Shown piece after piece: positions 44,333-51,020 of a stretch of DNA of 51,020 nucleotides. Positions within the stretch are counted from its first letter, which is position 1. Each line of letters starts with the position of its first letter. The notes below the pieces were generated by a model. That model was not told where the DNA came from and made no database searches. It worked only from the letters and a program-made list of their open reading frames with translations. This DNA is from an uncultured Burkholderiaceae bacterium (lineage in GTDB: Bacteria > Pseudomonadota > Gammaproteobacteria > Burkholderiales > Burkholderiaceae_B), in assembly GCA_937888805.1 (NCBI GenBank), contig CALBEY010000102.1, forward strand, positions 1 through 51,020. Reading direction: 5' to 3'. The position numbers and the translations under genes are program-made.

Positions 44333-44380
44333 TTGATTATCCTGGTAGAGATGGGGCGTCATCAGACGCCCCAATGGCCT

Positions 44381-45331
44381 TTACATCGCGCCGACTTCTT
44401 TGTAGTACTTGGCGGCACCGGGGTGCAGCGGCACACCCATTTCAGTGGCCATGACTTGTGGTGTCAGGTTAGCCATACTCTTGCTAACAGAGGCCATCGT
44501 ATCGATATTTTCAGCCATGATTTTGACCATTTTGTAAACGGTATCTGCCGGCAAGTCGCAAGACACAATCACGTGCGTAAAGTAACCAATCGCTGCCACA
44601 TCTTTGTCTTGGCCAGGATACGTTCCGGCCTTGATGGTTAGTTTGTTGTAGGCAGGGTTCATCGCTTGCATGCCTTTCATGGTGGCATCGTCGACGGGTA
44701 CCAACGCAATGCCGCGGGCATTGGCCAGATCCATCACAGATGAGGCTGGTGCGACGGTGCCCAAGGTGAAGACATCGGCGTGGCCGTCTTTCATCATTGA
44801 AACCGCATCGGTGTAGCCCGCTTGGAAGTTGGCTTTATCGAGATCTTTGTAGGTCATGCCGTTGAGTTGCAAAATGGCGGCTGTGAGTGCTTCACCCGTA
44901 TTGCCCTTGGGCTGGGTTACCAAGCGTTTGCCTTTGAGATCCTTAAAAGAGGTCACACCCGAATCCTTGGTGGCAACGACTTGAAAAAACTGGGGGTACA
45001 AGTTAGCCAGTTGGCAGACTTTGGTGGTTTTGCCTTTAAACGGGGCTTTGCCGAGCTGCCCATCGACCGCGCTACTTGAGTTTGACATGCCGATCTGGGC
45101 CTTGCCTTCATCAACGCCGCGCACATTGGCCAAACCCGCACCGGGCGTGGCGGTGATGTTCAGACCTGGCATTGCTTTTTCCCACATGCCCTTTAGTGCA
45201 CCACCTAGCGGCACCCAAACACCGCCTTGCGGGCCGGTCATAAAGGTGTATTGCTGTGCGCTTGCGGGGGCCGCTGCAAGTGCAGCTGTGATGGCCAAAG
45301 CACTAAGGCTTAATTTTGCGATTTTTTTCAT
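44381..45331 (-). CDS. TAXI-family TRAP transporter substrate-binding protein
   Basis: A 316-residue periplasmic protein. The signal peptide (KKIAKLSLSALAITAALAAA) is followed by PASAQ, a likely AXA cleavage site near residue 25. The mature part matches TAXI proteins: YTFMTGPQGGVWVPLGGALK, GAGLANVRGVDEGKAQIGMS, YPQFFQVVATKDSGV, and FQAGYTDAVSMMKDGHADVF. TAXI proteins present the ligand to the fused TRAP permease encoded next. Reported ligands include glutamate and dicarboxylates such as 2-oxoglutarate, but specificity is not readable here. It heads the TAXI-TRAP-dehydrogenase unit, 263 bases past the phn genes. Confidence 0.93.
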   Translation of the reverse strand: MKKIAKLSLSALAITAALAAAPASAQQYTFMTGPQGGVWVPLGGALKGMWEKAMPGLNITATPGAGLANVRGVDEGKAQIGMSNSSSAVDGQLGKAPFKGKTTKVCQLANLYPQFFQVVATKDSGVTSFKDLKGKRLVTQPKGNTGEALTAAILQLNGMTYKDLDKANFQAGYTDAVSMMKDGHADVFTLGTVAPASSVMDLANARGIALVPVDDATMKGMQAMNPAYNKLTIKAGTYPGQDKDVAAIGYFTHVIVSCDLPADTVYKMVKIMAENIDTMASVSKSMANLTPQVMATEMGVPLHPGAAKYYKEVGAM

Positions 45332-45435
45332 GACGTCTCCATAGGTTTTAACGTGTCGAGAACCAATGACTCTTAATCACCGATGTCGATATTCTATGGG
45401 TCAGCGACACAATTGAATACCTAGGGTAAGTAGCA

Positions 45436-45499
45436 GTAAAGCTCAGCCTAAAGGCGGCTTTACCCGCTGTGAAGCACCATATTGTTCAGTTCGTGGTGC
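45436..45499. other. Two hairpins in the phnE / TAXI intergenic region
   Basis: GTAAAGC (45436-45442) pairs with GCTTTAC (45457-45463), with an inner GCCT/AGGC stem. GCACCA (45474-45479) pairs with TGGTGC (45494-45499). They stand about 105-170 bases upstream of the TAXI start on the minus strand and 96 bases or more past the phnE stop. Neither has a clear T run. They could be in the 5' leader of the TAXI transcript or the 3' end of the phn transcript. No known riboswitch consensus was recognised. Confidence 0.35.
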
Positions 45500-45594
45500 G
45501 AATATCGCCTGCAAGACAAACAAACCTTAGTTTTACTGGCGTCTGGTTGCATCGAATGGACTCAGTGATAGTTCGTTTGGGCTAACCTCACCTG

Positions 45595-46413
45595 TTACAG
45601 CAGCTTGTGGCGTACTTTTGCCGATACCCATTCACTGACGGCCACGGTCGCAAAAATGACAATCAGGAGCATGAACACTTTTGGCCAAGCCAAGGTGTTC
45701 AGTGCTGACTCCAGATTCATGCCCACGCCGCCAGCACCCACCAACCCCAGAACAGTTGACTCGCGAATGTTGATGTCCCAGCGAAATACGGTGATGCCTG
45801 CCAAGGCGGGTGAGACTTGCGGCACGATGCCCCAGGCCATGATTTGAGGCGAGCTAGCCCCCGTGGCGGTAATCGCTTGCACTTGGCGCTCATCGATCTC
45901 CTCGATGGCTTCATAGAGCAATTTACCAATGAAACCGATTGATCGTAGCGCGATCGCAAAAACCCCTGCTAAGGGTCCAGGACCAACAATCGTGACCAAT
46001 AGAAGTGCCCAAATCAGGGAATTAATTGATCGTGACGCCACAATCACAAACAACGCAACCGGGCGGATAAACAAAACGCTTGGTGTGGTGTTGCGGGCAG
46101 CGAGAAACGCCACTGGAACCGCAATCACCACCCCGATTAAGGTGCCAAGCGTGGCGATGTTGACGGTTTCCCACATTGGGTAGAGCAGCTCGCGGGTGTA
46201 AGCCCAGTCGGGTGGCAGCATGCGCGAACCGATGTCAATGGCTTGCGTTGGTGCGTCGTAAACAAACGCCCAAATGGTTTCGTTGGTCATGACCTGGAAG
46301 CACCAAACCACCAGCATGGTGCCGGCAAGCCAACTTAAAAAATGACGCCAACTACTCGCGCTGTCCCGAAGTTGCCAGCTCGGCGGGGATTTTTTGTGCG
46401 TGATGGCATTCAT
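45595..46413 (-). CDS. phnE: Phosphonate/phosphite ABC transporter permease (second PhnE)
   Basis: A 272-residue permease with about five or six helices. The cytoplasmic EAA-type loop is present as LYEAIEEIDERQVQAITATGAS, given here as LYEAIEEIDERQVQAITATG, followed by the PhnE-type WGIVPQVSPALAGITVFRWD and ESTVLGLVGAGGVGMNL. An upstream segment reads ALLLVTIVGPGPLAGVFAIA. Its start overlaps the stop of the first phnE copy by four bases, and the two proteins probably form a heterodimeric pore. It is the last gene of the phnDCEE unit. Confidence 0.92.
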   Translation of the reverse strand: MNAITHKKSPPSWQLRDSASSWRHFLSWLAGTMLVVWCFQVMTNETIWAFVYDAPTQAIDIGSRMLPPDWAYTRELLYPMWETVNIATLGTLIGVVIAVPVAFLAARNTTPSVLFIRPVALFVIVASRSINSLIWALLLVTIVGPGPLAGVFAIALRSIGFIGKLLYEAIEEIDERQVQAITATGASSPQIMAWGIVPQVSPALAGITVFRWDINIRESTVLGLVGAGGVGMNLESALNTLAWPKVFMLLIVIFATVAVSEWVSAKVRHKLL

Positions 46414-47219
46414 TGGATGCGTCGCCTAATGATGCCAGAGAGATATTCCGCCACAAAAACAATGGCGATAATGATCAAGATGATGGCAGCCGCTGAGTCA
46501 TACTCATAGCGGTCCATGGCGGTGTTTAAGGTCGCACCAACGCCACCGGCACCGACAATACCGATCACCGCCGACTCACGAAAGTTAATGTCGAGCCGGT
46601 AAATTGACAGTCCAACGAGCCGTGGTTTGACTTGCGACAAAACGGCAAAGTCCAAACGTTGTAAAAAAGTGGCTCCCGATGCTTTGAGCGCTTCAAGTTG
46701 ACTGGCTTGAATTTCTTCCATGTCCTCAGCGAGCAATTTTGCCATGAAGCCAATGGTGGCGAACGTCAAGGTTAAAAAGCCAGCAAAAGGCCCAAAACCA
46801 AACATGGCCACTAGCAGGATGGCCACAATGATTTCATTCAAGGTCCGAGACACGGCGATGAAGGCTCGACAAATCAAGTAAAAAAATTGGTTTGATAAAT
46901 TGCGTGCCGCACCAACGGCAACGGGTATCGATAGCAAAACCCCGGCAGCCGTTGAGGTCACGGTCATTGTTAGGCTTTCGATAAACCCAGTCAAAATGTC
47001 AGGTCCGCGTGAGACAAAGTCAGGCGACAGAAAGCCGCCAACAAAGCGCAACCCGCGTTCGCCGCCTTGCATGATGCGAACCCAGTTGATGTCCAGTGAG
47101 CCAATACCCACCAAAAGATAAAGCAATGAGCCCGTGATCAGTGCCCACCGCAGCAGTGCGCTTTTGATGAAGGGTGGCCGTTGCCACTGCATAGAAGAGT
47201 GTTGCGTGGCCATGGGCAA
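46410..47219 (-). CDS. phnE: Phosphonate/phosphite ABC transporter permease (first PhnE)
   Basis: A 269-residue permease paralogous to the next gene. Shared features are ILLVAMFGFGPFAGFLTLTF, the EAA-like loop LLAEDMEEIQASQLEALKAS, and LSIYRLDINFRESAVIGIVG followed by AGGVGATLN. An N-terminal helix near residues 23-43 is followed by a periplasmic stretch. It follows phnC after two bases and overlaps the second phnE by four bases. Two tandem phnE genes occur in many phn and ptx importers outside E. coli. Confidence 0.92.
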   Translation of the reverse strand: MPMATQHSSMQWQRPPFIKSALLRWALITGSLLYLLVGIGSLDINWVRIMQGGERGLRFVGGFLSPDFVSRGPDILTGFIESLTMTVTSTAAGVLLSIPVAVGAARNLSNQFFYLICRAFIAVSRTLNEIIVAILLVAMFGFGPFAGFLTLTFATIGFMAKLLAEDMEEIQASQLEALKASGATFLQRLDFAVLSQVKPRLVGLSIYRLDINFRESAVIGIVGAGGVGATLNTAMDRYEYDSAAAIILIIIAIVFVAEYLSGIIRRRIQ

Positions 47220-47221
47220 CC

Positions 47222-48061
47222 CTATTGGTATAAGCGAACGGGATCGGCAACCGTGTCGCTGTCTGAGTCCGTTTCTGCGCCTGAACTCGCGGCCTGTTGC
47301 ACCTTGCGTGTGAGTGCTGTCCAGTCTTCTTCGCCATAGATCCGGCTTAGAACCGTTTGATCAACCGACTGCGCTTGTCCGTCAAACACGATTTCGCCAG
47401 CGCGTAAGCCAACAATTCTTGGCAGGTATTCGGTGGCCAACACCACATCGTGAATGTTAATGATGGCGGCCAAGCCCCGTTCACGACAAAGGTCAATGAT
47501 CAAACGCATGATCTGGCGTGAGGTTTTGGGGTCAAGGCTGGCGGTCGGCTCATCAACCAACAATAGGGTTGGTGATTGCATCAATGCCCGGGCAATGCCA
47601 ACACGCTGGCGCTGCCCGCCAGACAATTCATCGGCGCGTTTGTTGTGCATGCCGCTTAAGCCCACACGATCGAGTAATTCAAAAGCGCGTGCGATGTCGG
47701 CCTGATTGAAGCGTCTAAACCAGCTGGCCCAAAAGCCGGTGTAACCGAGTCGCCCAGAGAGCAAGTTCTCCATGACGGTCAGGCGCTCGACCAAGGCAAA
47801 CTCTTGAAAAATCATGCCAATTTCGCGTCGCGCTAAGCGCAATTGATGCTGGCCCATCGCGAGAATATTTTTGCCGTTTAGCGTTATCGAGCCGCCACTG
47901 GGCTCGATTAACCGATTGACACATCGAATCAAGGAAGATTTGCCGGCGCCCGACGGGCCGATCAAACCGATGACCTCCCCCGTTTGTACAGACAAGCTAA
48001 CGCTTTTTAGAGCCCGATCACCGGTCGGATACTTCTTGTCTAATGATTCGATGATCAGCAA
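47222..48061 (-). CDS. phnC: Phosphonate/phosphite ABC transporter ATP-binding protein
   Basis: A 279-residue ABC ATPase. Walker A is [20 protein letters not shown] (near residues 34-53), the Q-loop is [20 protein letters not shown], the signature is [17 protein letters not shown], Walker B is [13 protein letters not shown], and the switch His is in [12 protein letters not shown]. The N-terminus [20 protein letters not shown] and the NLLSGRLG segment are typical of the PhnC subfamily rather than PstB or methionine importers. A 40-residue C-terminal tail is rich in Ser, Asp and Thr. It lies between phnD and the two phnE genes. Confidence 0.94.
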   Translation of the reverse strand: MLIIESLDKKYPTGDRALKSVSLSVQTGEVIGLIGPSGAGKSSLIRCVNRLIEPSGGSITLNGKNILAMGQHQLRLARREIGMIFQEFALVERLTVMENLLSGRLGYTGFWASWFRRFNQADIARAFELLDRVGLSGMHNKRADELSGGQRQRVGIARALMQSPTLLLVDEPTASLDPKTSRQIMRLIIDLCRERGLAAIINIHDVVLATEYLPRIVGLRAGEIVFDGQAQSVDQTVLSRIYGEEDWTALTRKVQQAASSGAETDSDSDTVADPVRLYQ

Positions 48062-48104
48062 AGCGTGTTCCTTGATTCGATGGGTATGCGCTGAATTTTA
48101 GTGA

Positions 48105-49052
48105 TTACTTGCAGTTATATGACACGCCCATGGCTTTGTCGATGTCACGCACGACCTGCCAGTAGTCTTTGTAGTTAATGGGCATGAATTTTTCTTGTGG
48201 TGGCTTGCCTTTGCTGAATTCCTTTTGTAGGTTGGAACCTTCCCAGTTAAAGGTGAAAAAGGCGTCTTTGACCTTGGCGGCAAGCTCTGGTTTTAAGTTG
48301 TAAACATAGCCGTAACCGGTTGTGGGGAAGGTCTGTGATTTGTAAATCACTTCAAGCTGCTCGGGCTTGACGACGTCTCTGGCAATCATTCGAGCCTTGA
48401 CTGAGTTGGCAATCGCAGCGGCCACATAGTCTTTGTTGGCAACACCGAGAATAGAGTTGTCATGCTTGCCTGAGAACACGGCTTCAAAGTCTTTACCCGC
48501 TTCGAGTTTGAATTGGTCTTTGAGCAAAGCCGAAGGCGCTTTAAAGCCAGAGTTTGATGTCGCTGACGTGAAAGCCATTTTTTTGCCTTTGATGTCTTCG
48601 ATCTTGGTGATGCCGCTACCAGGGTACGTGATGATTTCCATCTCGTAACCAAAGAGATCGTCTTTTGAAGCCATCATGGTGAAAGGCACAAAACCCACGC
48701 AATTCACAGCCAAGGGGTTTGAGCCGGTGTTAAAGCCAGCCACGTGCAAACGACCAGCGCGCATCGCTTCTAATTGAGCAGCATTACTTTGTACGGGGAA
48801 AAATTGGACTTTTTTTCCGGTGGTGGTGCTCAGGTGGTTGATGAACTCATCCCACACTTTGGCATACACCGCGGGGTCCTCAACGGGTGTGTATGCAAAC
48901 ACCAATACAGGTGGATCGATCCATTCGGCTGGGTTGGTTGGCGCATCGGCCACCAAGTCACCATTGGCATCAGTAAATCGGGGGTCCATTGCGGACACAG
49001 AAAAGGAAACCGCCAAAGCGGCCACACCGGCTAACAAAGCATTGAGTTTCAT
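48105..49052 (-). CDS. phnD: Phosphonate/phosphite ABC transporter substrate-binding protein
   Basis: A 315-residue periplasmic binding protein of the PhnD/PtxB family. The start at 49052 gives a proper signal peptide (MKLNALLAGVAALAVSFSVS, then AMD), and GGAG lies six bases upstream; the in-frame GTG at 49064 would add four residues. Family segments are LVFAYTPVEDPAVYAKVWDE, VQSNAAQLEAMRAGRLHVAG, and the ligand-loop TSATSNSGFKAPSALL, with FSGKHDNSILGVANKDYVAA. The ligand may be phosphonate, phosphite, hypophosphite or methylphosphonate. It is the first gene of phnDCEE and is preceded by a strong Pho box. Confidence 0.93.
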   Translation of the reverse strand: MKLNALLAGVAALAVSFSVSAMDPRFTDANGDLVADAPTNPAEWIDPPVLVFAYTPVEDPAVYAKVWDEFINHLSTTTGKKVQFFPVQSNAAQLEAMRAGRLHVAGFNTGSNPLAVNCVGFVPFTMMASKDDLFGYEMEIITYPGSGITKIEDIKGKKMAFTSATSNSGFKAPSALLKDQFKLEAGKDFEAVFSGKHDNSILGVANKDYVAAAIANSVKARMIARDVVKPEQLEVIYKSQTFPTTGYGYVYNLKPELAAKVKDAFFTFNWEGSNLQKEFSKGKPPQEKFMPINYKDYWQVVRDIDKAMGVSYNCK

Positions 49053-49112
49053 AACAAACTCCACAAGGATGGGTAGGGGACAGGGTTAAAGTCTAAATCA
49101 TTCCGCCAAAAT

Positions 49113-49141
49113 GTGACAGTGAGATGACCGTTAGGTGACGT
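49113..49141 (-). promoter_or_regulatory. Pho box: three PhoB heptamers phased by 11 bases
   Basis: On the minus strand, ACGTCAC (49141-49135), CGGTCAT (49130-49124) and CTGTCAC (49119-49113) share GTCA at exactly 11-base steps with four-base spacers, the geometry of PhoB sites (CTGTCAT-n4-CTGTCAC). Ten bases further is AATGAT (49102-49097), a plausible -10 at the usual distance for PhoB-activated promoters. The phnD start is 60 bases past the box. Confidence 0.78.
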
Positions 49142-49273
49142 CTTAGTGAGGCGGGTTGGGCTTATGAGGAAGGGACAGGAGGCGTCGTGACGGTCGTGAG
49201 ACAATAACAGTGGCAAAGAAGCCACAAAGACCAAAAATAACCGCTTAAAGCGGTCACCTTCTTCGAGCAGACA

Positions 49274-50176
49274 TTGAAAAAATCGGCAGCACAAAAAAAT
49301 GTGGGCATCGGCGCCCGATTCGCCAATGCGGTTTTTTGGGTGGCCAGTTCGCTGACACTCGGCGGGGCGCAACGGCTAGGCCGTGGCTGTGGCGCCTTGA
49401 TGCATCGTTTGCCGGGTAGCTACAAGCAGCGCGCGGCGTTGAACCTATCATTGGCTTTGCCCAAGGCGAGCAACGAGCTCTTGCGCTCGAGCCTCGAACA
49501 CGTGGCGAGCTTGTTTCTTGAAATGCCTTATTGGCATTCGAGTCGCCATAGTGCCCGGCACATCAAAGCGCAATCTGATGGCTATGACTGGTCTGAAATT
49601 GATGCGCTTTTGGCGCAAGGCAAAGGCCTGATTCTGATTTCCCCTCATGTTGGTAATTTTGAATTGCTCGGGCCCGTTTTCGCACAACGCCACCGTTCTA
49701 CCGTGATGTTTAGGGTCCCCAAAATGCGCTGGTTACGCCAATGGATTGAAGTCCTGCGCAGCAGAGCGCAACTACGGTTGGTGCCAGCTGATATGCAGGG
49801 CGTCAGAGCGCTGGCCAAGACCTTAAAATCAGGCGACACCATCGGGATCCTGCCCGATCAAGTCCCAATCGAAGGCGAGGGTGTGTGGGCGACATTTTTT
49901 GGGCAGCGTGCCTACACCACCACACTGGTGCAACGCTTGCAGAAAATCACCGAGGCACCGGTTGTGGTTTTGTGCGCCTACCGCTTGGCGCAGGCACAAG
50001 GTTTTGAGATCAAGCATTGGGTGGTCGACTTGCCATGGTCAGCGGATCCCGCAACGGCGGCGACGCAAATGAACCACGCGCTTGAAAAAGCTATCCGGTA
50101 CGCACCCGAGCAGTATCTTTGGGGCTATGACCGCTTTCGTGAACCCAAGCGCCGTCCCATTAGCCGAAGAGATTAA
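49274..50176 (+). CDS. LpxL/HtrB-family lysophospholipid (lipid A) acyltransferase
   Basis: A 300-residue inner-membrane acyltransferase of the lipid A late-acylation family. The catalytic H-x4-E motif is ISPHVGNFELLGPVFA, and later blocks are GVRALAKTLKSGDTIGILPD, GVWATFFGQRAYTTTLVQRL, and PEQYLWGYDRFREPK. The N-terminal hydrophobic stretch (ARFANAVFWVASSLTLGGA) is the membrane anchor. The only start after the upstream in-frame stop at 49238 and before the conserved region is TTG at 49274, with a weak GAG upstream; a GTG at 49301 is the alternative. Members of this branch in Burkholderiales are often annotated LpxL or 'lysophospholipid acyltransferase'. Exact acceptor is uncertain. Confidence 0.88.
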   Translation: MKKSAAQKNVGIGARFANAVFWVASSLTLGGAQRLGRGCGALMHRLPGSYKQRAALNLSLALPKASNELLRSSLEHVASLFLEMPYWHSSRHSARHIKAQSDGYDWSEIDALLAQGKGLILISPHVGNFELLGPVFAQRHRSTVMFRVPKMRWLRQWIEVLRSRAQLRLVPADMQGVRALAKTLKSGDTIGILPDQVPIEGEGVWATFFGQRAYTTTLVQRLQKITEAPVVVLCAYRLAQAQGFEIKHWVVDLPWSADPATAATQMNHALEKAIRYAPEQYLWGYDRFREPKRRPISRRD

Positions 50177-51020
50177 CGTGACAGGGTTTCAAAGTCTTGG
50201 GCGTAACTCAACAGTTTGGACTTCAGTTCGCTGCGTTGCGATGGCGTCATTTGATTGAGTAAGTCTGCAGTCAGGGTGGCCAAAGCGGTTTGTCTGCTTT
50301 CACGTTGAGATTGCAACTCGGCGATCCGGTAACGACTCAAACTTTGAAAGTAGTCATGCAAAGCCAAGGCCGCTTGTTGGGCAGAGCCACTTTCTTTGGC
50401 TTGTGCCAACAAGCTGAGCAAAGCCTCTTGCCGGGCGATGCGTTCTTGTCCCCAAAGTTCTGAGTTGTTGGGTTGCCTTAAGAGCCACTGATCCAAGGTT
50501 TTTAATTGTTCGCGCGTTAAGTCACCCAACCAGCGTTCATATTGTTTGATAAACCGTTCGCGGCGATCAGCCGCCATTTTTTTAGGCGAGCGCTGATTTT
50601 CACGGGCATAGTCGCTATTGCCATCGCCAAAGCGCTCGCGCAACCGGTCTTTTTGTTCAGGGCTTAACGTTAAAACCAGGGGCGCAAGCCGAACCGCTGA
50701 CTCTTGACCAAGCACCAATAAGGCTGCTTGCAAAAGGTTCTGCTTTTGAAGAATGTCATCGACTGTAAATGTTCGTTTGACCGATAGATCTTCGGCCCAT
50801 AAACGCAACATGGCTGCGTAATCTGGCAGCGCCGCTTGGCGATGCCATGATTGAAGCGTTTTCAATTCCTGCGATAAGATTTCTTCTTGCTGATCAGTCA
50901 GGTCAAGGTAGCTGTCCATCTGGTACTGAAGTAGTGAGGGCGCGTTGTTATACCCAAACTGAATTGAGCTACAAGCGCCGATGCTCACTGCACCCAGGAT
51001 CAGTACGAAATGTCGCCAAA
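50173..51020 (-). CDS. DUF6279-type lipoprotein (5' truncated by window end)
   Basis: The reading frame runs off the right end of the window. Its visible start encodes WRHFVLILGAVSIGAC followed by SSIQFGYNNAPSLLQYQMD, so the lipobox SIGAC is intact and an ATG lies beyond base 51020; the in-frame GTG at 50988 is internal to the signal peptide. The rest is almost wholly helical, rich in Gln, Leu, Arg and Glu, with repeated blocks such as LTDQQEEILSQELKTLQSWH, LTREQLKTLDQWLLRQ and MTPSQRSELKSKLLSYAQDF. This fits the DUF6279 lipoprotein family. Function is unknown. It overlaps the convergent acyltransferase gene by four bases at the 3' ends, so both may be cell-envelope genes in an envelope-related neighbourhood. 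Confidence 0.82.
   Translation of the reverse strand, partial: WRHFVLILGAVSIGACSSIQFGYNNAPSLLQYQMDSYLDLTDQQEEILSQELKTLQSWHRQAALPDYAAMLRLWAEDLSVKRTFTVDDILQKQNLLQAALLVLGQESAVRLAPLVLTLSPEQKDRLRERFGDGNSDYARENQRSPKKMAADRRERFIKQYERWLGDLTREQLKTLDQWLLRQPNNSELWGQERIARQEALLSLLAQAKESGSAQQAALALHDYFQSLSRYRIAELQSQRESRQTALATLTADLLNQMTPSQRSELKSKLLSYAQDFETLSR

Noticed and set aside
1..51020. tRNA, rRNA, CRISPR arrays, prophage or intact insertion sequences
   Set aside because: Nothing with the required structure or repeats was recognised while reading the window. Dedicated searches could not be run.

Overview
The window reads as a chromosomal segment of a betaproteobacterium, most likely order Burkholderiales and perhaps Alcaligenaceae-like. 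The reasons are linkages typical of that group (ssb / MFS / uvrA; aroK-aroB-dgt; cyaY / lptM-lysA; rpe-gph-trpE-trpG-trpD-trpC with divergent apaG-mltA) and the protein style throughout. Genus cannot be fixed from sequence alone. Coding density is high. I recognised no tRNA, rRNA, CRISPR array, prophage or intact insertion sequence. Both ends cut genes: the first antiporter subunit lacks its 5' end and the last lipoprotein gene runs off the right end.

Layout. 1-3841: end of an Mrp/Nuo-type antiporter locus (two large H+-translocating subunits around a small membrane protein), overlapped by a ureidoglycolate lyase gene. 3870-9028: GMC oxidoreductase, divergent ilvE, a methyltransferase, and an arsR-acr3 arsenite module with a visible operator. 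9121-11256: an ADP-forming acyl-CoA synthetase, followed by a decayed, internally deleted DUF1016 (YhcG) gene and about 300 bases of noncoding DNA. 11938-24256: housekeeping genes (ssb, MFS, uvrA, dgt, aroB, aroK, mrcA, cyaY, lptM, lysA).

24281-29510: a compact five-gene minus-strand unit (persulfide-dioxygenase-like hydrolase, polyphosphate:AMP phosphotransferase, HIT protein, CitE-like lyase, ung). It diverges from a BigR/SqrR-type thiol-sensing ArsR regulator and a DUF2892 membrane protein, across an AT-rich region with two palindromes. 29531-35342: the tryptophan operon behind rpe and gph. A 23-residue leader peptide with three Trp codons and a strong terminator lie directly upstream of trpE, forming a classical translational attenuator.

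35439-42408: apaG, mltA, a UbiH-family hydroxylase, dsbC, a D-2-hydroxyacid dehydrogenase, an AI-2E family membrane protein and a convergent FMN-dependent alpha-hydroxyacid dehydrogenase. That last gene ends a unit with a TAXI-type TRAP transporter (42431-45331). 45595-49052: a PhnDCEE phosphonate/phosphite-type ABC importer preceded by three Pho-box heptamers phased at exactly 11 bases, which points to PhoB control. 49274-51020: an LpxL-type acyltransferase and a convergent DUF6279 lipoprotein.

Most of the window is ordinary core genome. The parts most worth a second look are the trp attenuator, the Pho-box importer without visible catabolic genes, the thiol-regulated operon with unusual cargo, the DUF1016 relic, and the apparent absence of pilMNOPQ between mrcA and aroK.
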